The translations under genes and the position numbers were made by a program. From the NCBI GenBank assembly GCA_905214995.1, contig CAJMOT010000073.1, positions 1-11,379 of the forward strand: a DNA stretch of 11,379 bases, given 5' to 3'. Shown here in pieces: positions 7,055 through 11,379 of this stretch. Each line of letters begins with the position of its first letter. Position 1 is the stretch's first letter. The stretch is from an uncultured bacterium. Its GTDB lineage: Bacteria; Verrucomicrobiota; Verrucomicrobiia; Opitutales; Intestinicryptomonadaceae. A model generated the notes under the pieces. That model was given only the letters and a program-made list of their open reading frames with translations. It was not told the origin of the DNA and ran no database searches.

Positions 7055-7150
7055 TGGCCGATTATCACCAGAGGGACGGGCGGAACGCCCTCCGCAAACA
7101 AGCTGAGCATAGGAATGCTTGCCGAATCGGACGGCGGACGCCAAATTCGC
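7055..7150 (+). pseudogene. Inverted relic of a PEP-CTERM/autotransporter-repeat gene
   Basis: Bases 7065-7140 match the reverse complement of 5941-6016 at 68 of 76 positions without a gap. Weaker similarity continues to about 7055 and, after a small deletion, to about 7150. Read on the plus strand the relic encodes ITRGTGGTPSANKLSIGM followed by LAESDGGRQI; the intact gene has LTRETGGTPAANKLNIRM followed by LAESACGRQI. No start signal, signal peptide or sorting tail accompanies it. Seven of the eight base differences fall in codons whose amino acid changes or in the Arg codon at its edge, so the relic may come from a different paralogue rather than from a recent copy of its neighbour. Confidence 0.75.
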
Positions 7151-7246
7151 CTTGCGGAGCGTTTTTTTCTTTGGGTTCCCGCGCGCAGAACGCCTCTCTG
7201 CCGCCCTGCGGAATTTGCGGGGGTTTGGGGGAAAGAAAGGAAAACG

Positions 7247-7275
7247 AAAAAGCCCCGCGCCGGCGGGAACGGGGC
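7247..7275 (-). terminator. Intrinsic terminator of the isomerase-like gene
   Basis: On the minus strand GCCCCG (7275-7270) pairs with CGGGGC (7257-7252) around a 12-nt loop and runs into five T (7251-7247). It is about 48 nt beyond the stop at 7323. Confidence 0.75.
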
Positions 7276-7322
7276 AGATTCAGATCCAAATTCGCGCAAA
7301 AAATCCCGGGAACGCCGGCGTA

Positions 7323-8219
7323 TTACGCGTAAAACTTGCGTATGAATTGCGCGTTGTGGCGTATTGTGTCGATCTCCTCGCCGTCCTTTTTTCTGTCGAA
7401 TCCGTGCAGCTCGAATACCAGCCACCCCTCGTAGCCTATGGCTTCAATCGTCCTCAAACATTCGTCCATATTGCGCGGAAGCCCGGAATTGGAGTCCAGC
7501 TTGTGCTTGGAGTCTTTCAAATGGATTTGCCCGATGCGGCCTTTGAGCGCTTTCAGGCAGTCGAGGGTGTCGTGCCCGTAGTATTGGAAATTGAATATGT
7601 CGAAGTAGACGTTTACCCAGTCGCTGCCGACGGCTTCGATTATCCGCAGATTGTCCTTCGCCGATACGGAGTTTTCCATCGAAATCATCACGCCCTTCTT
7701 TTGCGCGTAGGCCGCCGCCTCTTTCAAGCGCGCGACGAGCGGGGCGAAGAATTTTTCGTTCATCGTCTTGTCGGGGTTCTGCATGTTGGCGGGCCCGTAG
7801 AAAGGCAGGAGCACGCAGTTTGCCCCGAGCTCCGCGGCGGCGTCTATGGCCTTGCATGTGAATTCCACCGCGCCGTCCGCGCTGTAAAACGGGTTGGCGT
7901 TCATGCACGTCGGCGAAGTCGAGGCTATCTTCATGCCGGTTTTCGCCATAGCCTTTTTGTATTCGGCGATCTGCGCTTTCGTGAAAAATTCGCCCTCGGG
8001 CTTGGCCGCCGCCGAAGAGACTTGGACGCCGTCGAGCCCCGCAAGCTTGGCGGTCTCGAGCGCTCCGGGGTTGCCCACGCCCCCGAGCGTCCAGTCGCAG
8101 ACGCCGAGCGGATAGGTTTTCTTTTTGCCGCAGGAGCAGAGGAAATTGAGCGACAGCGCGCCGGCGCAGCCGGCGAGCGCGGCGCGCCCCAAAAATTGCC
8201 TTCTCGAAATGTCTTGCAT
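7323..8219 (-). CDS. Tat-exported sugar phosphate isomerase/epimerase-like TIM-barrel protein
   Basis: This 298-residue protein of the xylose isomerase-like (AP endonuclease 2) TIM-barrel family has an export signal. Seen: a twin-arginine motif SRRQFLGRAAL (5-15), a hydrophobic stretch ending LCSC (27-30, lipobox-like), then the barrel beginning TYPLGVCDWTLG. Likely metal ligands are E182 (SMEN), D207 (VYFD), H233 (QIHLKD) and E270 (VFEL), the usual Glu-Asp-His-Glu set, all present. Such proteins isomerise or epimerise sugars; the substrate is not deducible. A fold carrying a Tat signal suggests a cofactor-loaded protein acting in the periplasm, perhaps lipid-anchored. The ATG at 8219 is preferred to one at 8303: AGGGA precedes it by about 7 nt, and a good promoter lies between the two. 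It is monocistronic, with its own promoter and terminator. Confidence 0.9.
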   Translation of the reverse strand: MQDISRRQFLGRAALAGCAGALSLNFLCSCGKKKTYPLGVCDWTLGGVGNPGALETAKLAGLDGVQVSSAAAKPEGEFFTKAQIAEYKKAMAKTGMKIASTSPTCMNANPFYSADGAVEFTCKAIDAAAELGANCVLLPFYGPANMQNPDKTMNEKFFAPLVARLKEAAAYAQKKGVMISMENSVSAKDNLRIIEAVGSDWVNVYFDIFNFQYYGHDTLDCLKALKGRIGQIHLKDSKHKLDSNSGLPRNMDECLRTIEAIGYEGWLVFELHGFDRKKDGEEIDTIRHNAQFIRKFYA

Positions 8220-8242
8220 AATTTTTCCCTTTTCTTGAAGCG

Positions 8243-8270
8243 AGGATAGCCCGAGGGTTGCCGTTGTCAA
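8243..8270 (-). promoter_or_regulatory. Sigma70-type promoter of the isomerase-like gene
   Basis: On the minus strand a perfect TTGACA (8270-8265), a 16-nt spacer and TATCCT (8248-8243) lie about 24 nt upstream of the ATG at 8219. This excludes the in-frame ATG at 8303 as the start for transcripts from this promoter. The same -35 and 16-nt spacing appear at the promoter at 6886-6913. Confidence 0.65.
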
Positions 8271-8317
8271 CCCGCCGCGCGCGTGAATCGGGCGCAAAGT
8301 CAAAATAGTGAAAATTT

Positions 8318-9601
8318 TTACGATTTTGAGAGCAGGTATATCCTGTCGTTGGGGCGCATTTTCGACGGCGCCTTTATCGAGGCCGTCTGCCCCTTGCGCA
8401 CTTCTGCGGCGTCCGCGCCGCCGATTTGCGCGCTTTCGAGCTCAAATTCGACGTATCCGGTAGCGTTGCCCTCAACGCACAGCGTGTCTCCGATTTTCGC
8501 GGAGTTGTCGTCCACTATTATTTCGGCTACTCCCGCGCGCGAAAAATAGTTGCGCACGCGGCCGAGAATCAGCTTTTTCACTGTCGCGCGGTTGCCGGCG
8601 GAAGTCCAGTCTCCCGCGGGCTTGCCCATGTAGAAACCGTCCGAGAAGCCGCGGTTGAAATTTCGCGCCAGCCGCTCCATTTGCGATTTTTTCAGCTCCG
8701 CGAATTTTTCGGAAAATCCGCTTTCGCCGCGTCGCTCGAACCAGAAGTCCCGCGCGGCGCGGTATGCGCCCACGGCCGCCGAGACGTACTGCGCGTTGCG
8801 GTTGCGCCCCTCGATTTTCAGGGCGTCGGCGCCGGCCTCGAATAGCTTTTCTATAAAAGGGAGAGTGCAGAGGTCTTTTGGGCTCATCACGAACCCTTCG
8901 CCCACAGCGAATTCCGCGCCGTTTTCGCGCTTTTCCCTTACGGAGTATTCGCGGCGGCACGGCTGGAGGCATTCGCCCCTGTTGGCGCTCTTGCCGTAGG
9001 CGTATTGGGACATGAAGCACCTGCCGCTTATGGATACGCACATCGCGCCGTGGGCGAACGCTTCGATTTCGATTTTCGCGGCGTTTTCGGCGCCGATTTT
9101 TTCGGCGGCAAGCCTTTTTATGGATGCGATGTCTTCGAGCGCGCATTCGCGGGCGAGGACGAACCTACGTATCCCGAACCTCCTGAAATAGGCGCACACC
9201 CCGTCGGAGTTTGCGACCCCCGCCTGCGTCGACAAAAACACTTCCAATTCCGCGCAGAGCGCGCGCTCTATCGCGGCGAAGTCCCACGCGATTACCGCGT
9301 CCACCCCGGCGTCCCTTGCGGCGCGGACGTGGAGGTCGAGCGTCGCGGCTTCGGAGTCGAAGTATATGTTGTTTAGCGCAAGGTACGCTTTGGCTCCGCG
9401 CTTGTGGCATTCGTCCGCTATCCGAGGGAGGTCCGAAACGTCGAAATTTCGCGCACTAGCCCTCATGTTGCTGCCTTTTATGCCGAAGTACGCGGCGTCC
9501 GCGCCGCTTTGCAGGGCGGCGCTTAGGCACACGAAGTCCCCGGCGGGCGCCATTATTTCCGGACGCCGGACGGGGGAGGGAAAGCGGGCGTTGCGTTCCA
9601 T
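8318..9601 (-). CDS. trhP: Peptidase U32 family protein, TrhP/YegQ-like
   Basis: This 427-residue cytoplasmic protein belongs to the U32 family. Despite the peptidase name, the TrhP (YegQ) branch makes 5-hydroxyuridine at tRNA position 34 using prephenate. Seen: the N-terminal EIMAPAGDFVCLSAALQSG start of the barrel, GADAAYFGIK, and the U32 signature EAFAHGAMCVSISGRCFMS (180-198). Further on are GECLQPCRREY, the ALKIEGRNRNAQYVSAAVGA helix, and a C-terminal beta domain ending KMRPNDRIYLLSKS, as in U32_C. Four cysteines (C188, C195, C211, C215) match the conserved set thought to bind a cluster. The length fits TrhP (E. coli 453) and not the longer RlhA (about 650). The start at 9601 has no strong Shine-Dalgarno; M17 is an alternative but would cut the first strand. 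It is divergent from rpoN across 117 nt. The exact substrate is inferred from the family. Confidence 0.9.
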   Translation of the reverse strand: MERNARFPSPVRRPEIMAPAGDFVCLSAALQSGADAAYFGIKGSNMRASARNFDVSDLPRIADECHKRGAKAYLALNNIYFDSEAATLDLHVRAARDAGVDAVIAWDFAAIERALCAELEVFLSTQAGVANSDGVCAYFRRFGIRRFVLARECALEDIASIKRLAAEKIGAENAAKIEIEAFAHGAMCVSISGRCFMSQYAYGKSANRGECLQPCRREYSVREKRENGAEFAVGEGFVMSPKDLCTLPFIEKLFEAGADALKIEGRNRNAQYVSAAVGAYRAARDFWFERRGESGFSEKFAELKKSQMERLARNFNRGFSDGFYMGKPAGDWTSAGNRATVKKLILGRVRNYFSRAGVAEIIVDDNSAKIGDTLCVEGNATGYVEFELESAQIGGADAAEVRKGQTASIKAPSKMRPNDRIYLLSKS

Positions 9602-9718
9602 ATCCGCGCAATTCTTTCTTTCGGGGGCGGGCGGGCAACAAAAAAGAGCTCCCGATTCTTAATGCTTGAAGGCGGGCGCCGGTTTGATGTAAAAAATTTT
9701 CTCTTTTTAAAACGCGCA

Positions 9719-11101
9719 ATGCCGCCGGAAATGAAACAGACGCAGCGTGTCGAGCAGGGGCTCGCGCTCACGCCGCAACTGAAAAAGAGCCTCGAGATTC
9801 TCCAGGCTTCCGCGCTCGATTTGGCGGGGGAAGTCTCCGCCCAGCTGCGCACCAATCCGCTGCTCGAGGACGTCTCCGCCGAGGACTTTTCCGACCGCCC
9901 GCAGTCGGTTGGCGAGCCGGGCGACGGGGAGTTTTCGGACTTCGACGACGGGTACGGAGAGTCCGCGGGTTCCGACGCCGCCAAGGAGTCCGCCGCGCGG
10001 CGCGACTTTGCGCTCAACTCGATTCCCGACAAAATTTCCCTGCGGGAGCACCTTCTCAACGAGGCGAATCTCGACGCCCCGAGCGAAGGCGCGGCTAAGG
10101 CGTTCGCGTTTTTCGCGGGCGAGCTCGACGACAGGGGGTTTTTGCCGCGCGAGGCCGCGGCGCGCGCGGAAGAGATCGGATTTTCCAAAGAGGACGCGGA
10201 GGCGGCGATGAAGCTTCTGCGCGAAAGCGACCCTCCCGGAATCGGCGCCTTCGACATGCGCGACTCCCTCATGCTGCAGCTCGAGCGCAAGGGAATGGGC
10301 GGCAGCCTCGCCCACAGGATTCTCGAAAGCCGCTACGATCTGCTGATGAAGCGCAAAGTCTCGGAAATCGCGCGCCTTGAAAACTCCGGCGAGGCGGAAG
10401 TGGAGGCCGCCATAGGCGAAATCGCCAAGCTGAGCACGTCTCCGGCGCACGAGTTCGCGCGCGACGACGACAGGTTTGTCTACGCGGACGTGGCGTACAA
10501 AAAAACGCCCGAGGGCGCGTGGACGGCGGAGCTGACGAACGAATACGTCCCGAAGCTGCGCATAAACCAGGAATACCGCAAAATGGCCTCCGACGCCGCC
10601 GTCACGAGGGACGAGGCGGCGTACATCTCGTCAAAAATCCGCGAGGGCAAATTTATAATAGAAGCGATAGATCGCCGCCAGAAGACTCTGCTTAAAATCG
10701 CGCTGGCGATTCTCGAGCTGCAGCCGGAGTTTTTCGAGCGCGGGTTGGGCGCGCTCAAGCCCATGACAATGCAGGATGTGGCGGATCTGGTGGGCGTCCA
10801 CCCGACGACCGTCGGGCGCGCGGTCTCGGAAAAATACGCCGACACCCCGTTCGGGATACTGCCGCTCAAAAGATTTTTCGGTGCGGGCTACGATTCGGGC
10901 TCCGGCGGGGGGGTAGCCAGCTCGTCCGTTAAGGAGCGCATACGCGCGATAGTGGGCGGAGAGTCTCCCCGCGCGCCGCTGAGCGATTCTAAGATAGCGG
11001 AAATCCTCTTGTCGGAGGGGGTGGACATCGCCCGCAGGACGGTCGCCAAATACCGCGAGGAGCTCGGCATCGCCCCGAAGAATTTGAGAAGGAGATTTTG
11101 A
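9719..11101 (+). CDS. rpoN: RNA polymerase sigma-54 factor
   Basis: This 460-residue alternative sigma factor recognises -24/-12 promoters and needs an AAA+ activator. Seen: region I (about 5-50) with VEQGLALTPQLKKSLEIL and TNPLLE; an acidic linker (about 51-95); the core-binding domain with FFAGELDDRGFL and ESDPPGIGAFDMRDSLMLQL (about 169-188); the helix-turn-helix MTMQDVADLVGVHPTTVG (349-366); and the C-terminal RpoN box ARRTVAKYRE (438-447), which reads the -24 element. Length is normal (E. coli 477). The ATG at 9719 (or 9731) is preferred to 9662, because the extra 19 residues come from AT-rich sequence that looks like promoter and match nothing in the family. The tsaB gene starts directly at the stop codon. 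No -24/-12 site or activator gene was recognised in the window. Confidence 0.97.
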   Translation: MPPEMKQTQRVEQGLALTPQLKKSLEILQASALDLAGEVSAQLRTNPLLEDVSAEDFSDRPQSVGEPGDGEFSDFDDGYGESAGSDAAKESAARRDFALNSIPDKISLREHLLNEANLDAPSEGAAKAFAFFAGELDDRGFLPREAAARAEEIGFSKEDAEAAMKLLRESDPPGIGAFDMRDSLMLQLERKGMGGSLAHRILESRYDLLMKRKVSEIARLENSGEAEVEAAIGEIAKLSTSPAHEFARDDDRFVYADVAYKKTPEGAWTAELTNEYVPKLRINQEYRKMASDAAVTRDEAAYISSKIREGKFIIEAIDRRQKTLLKIALAILELQPEFFERGLGALKPMTMQDVADLVGVHPTTVGRAVSEKYADTPFGILPLKRFFGAGYDSGSGGGVASSSVKERIRAIVGGESPRAPLSDSKIAEILLSEGVDIARRTVAKYREELGIAPKNLRRRF

Positions 11102-11379
11102 ATGCTTCGGGATTTTGAAAGTTTTGCCGTCGCCGACGCGTCGGGCTCGAGCGTGAAAATCGCCCTCGTGCGGGGCGGAAAGGCGGTTGTCGAGGCGTCG
11201 CGGCCCAATATGGCGATGGAGGGCTTCGTGTCGGCGCTCGCCGAGGCATGCGGTTCGGGTTTGGGCGAAGTCGGGGCGTTCGCGCTCTGCGTCGGTCCGG
11301 GCTCCATGCTCTCGACGCGCGTGGCAAGCTGCGCGCTCTCGACCGTCGCGGCGCTTACGGGCGCGAAGCTGTTTTCGTG
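11102..11379 (+). CDS. tsaB: TsaB-like tRNA t6A biosynthesis protein, 3' truncated by the window
   Basis: The first 92 residues are present, and the frame is open to the window edge. TsaB is the catalytically inactive ASKHA partner of TsaD in threonylcarbamoyl-adenosine (t6A37) synthesis. Seen: a degenerate N-terminal strand AVADASGSSVKIALVRGGK; GEVGAFALCVGPGSMLSTRVA (about 55-75, split here by function as the CVGPGS turn followed by a helix); and STVAALTGAKLF. The usual TsaB motif is GPGSFTGLRIG, so GPGSMLSTRVA is divergent. The ATG at 11102 abuts the rpoN stop (11099-11101), and a strong AAGGAG (11089-11094) inside the last rpoN codons gives 7-nt spacing, so the two are almost certainly co-translated. 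The rest of the gene is needed to be sure of the subfamily. Confidence 0.8.
   Translation, partial: MLRDFESFAVADASGSSVKIALVRGGKAVVEASRPNMAMEGFVSALAEACGSGLGEVGAFALCVGPGSMLSTRVASCALSTVAALTGAKLFS

Larger units (their letters stand above)
6957..7322. other. Gene-free region between PEP-CTERM gene and isomerase gene
   Basis: No intact gene is supported here. It contains the inverted relic at 7055-7150 and the minus-strand terminator at 7247-7275. The remaining open frames on both strands are low-quality translations without start signals or motifs. Confidence 0.6.

Noticed and set aside
7119..8249. Long plus-strand open frame of 376 codons
   Set aside because: It is antisense to the isomerase-like gene; its translation has no motif and reflects the codon pattern of the real gene.
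8217..8303. Upstream ATG at 8303 for the isomerase-like gene
   Set aside because: The extra 28 residues would precede the Tat signal, and the TTGACA/TATCCT promoter lies downstream of that ATG.
9662..9718. Upstream ATG at 9662 for rpoN
   Set aside because: The added residues match nothing in RpoN region I, the DNA is AT-rich and promoter-like, and no Shine-Dalgarno precedes it.

Overview
The window is about 11.4 kb of GC-rich bacterial chromosome. Two genes encode secreted proteins ending in a VPEP motif, a hydrophobic helix and an Arg-rich tail (PEP-CTERM/exosortase sorting signals), one of them a beta-strand-rich, autotransporter-repeat-like protein. There is also a twin-arginine-exported sugar-isomerase-like TIM barrel. 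Together these suggest a Gram-negative bacterium of the Verrucomicrobiota/Planctomycetota group, most likely a Verrucomicrobiota (Opitutae-like) lineage. This assignment is inference; no rRNA is present. Several starts lack a good Shine-Dalgarno sequence.

Layout. (1) 1-1614, plus strand: the end of a DevB/HlyD-type membrane-fusion protein followed by a DevC-type ABC permease. No ATPase gene follows. (2) 1657-3869, plus: thiC (thiamin pyrimidine synthesis), then, 2 nt later, a small Cys-rich C-GCAxxG-C-C family protein. This pair ends in hairpin/T-tract terminators near 3937-4017. (3) 3870-4297: a gene-free stretch, GC-rich and hairpin-rich at first, then abruptly AT-rich with four TTGCAA palindromes. 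(4) 4298-5109, plus: a small PEP-CTERM protein gene broken by one frameshift. (5) 5298-6845, minus: a 515-residue PEP-CTERM protein, convergent with the previous gene and separated from it by back-to-back terminators. (6) 6957-7322: a second gene-free stretch holding a roughly 90-bp relic, about 89% identical over its 76-bp core to part of the 5298-6845 gene but in opposite orientation, and the terminator of the next gene. (7) 7323-8219, minus: the Tat-exported isomerase-like protein with a clear sigma70-type promoter. (8) 8318-9601, minus: a peptidase-U32 family protein (TrhP-like, tRNA hydroxylation). (9) 9719-11101, plus: rpoN (sigma-54), directly followed by the start of tsaB (t6A tRNA modification), which runs off the window.

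Most of the window is housekeeping or transport. The accessory part is the PEP-CTERM island at about 4.2-7.2 kb, where gene decay, an inverted homologous fragment and AT-rich promoter regions suggest turnover of a surface-protein paralogue family. I see no CRISPR array, insertion sequence, tRNA or rRNA, and no convincing undescribed multi-gene system.
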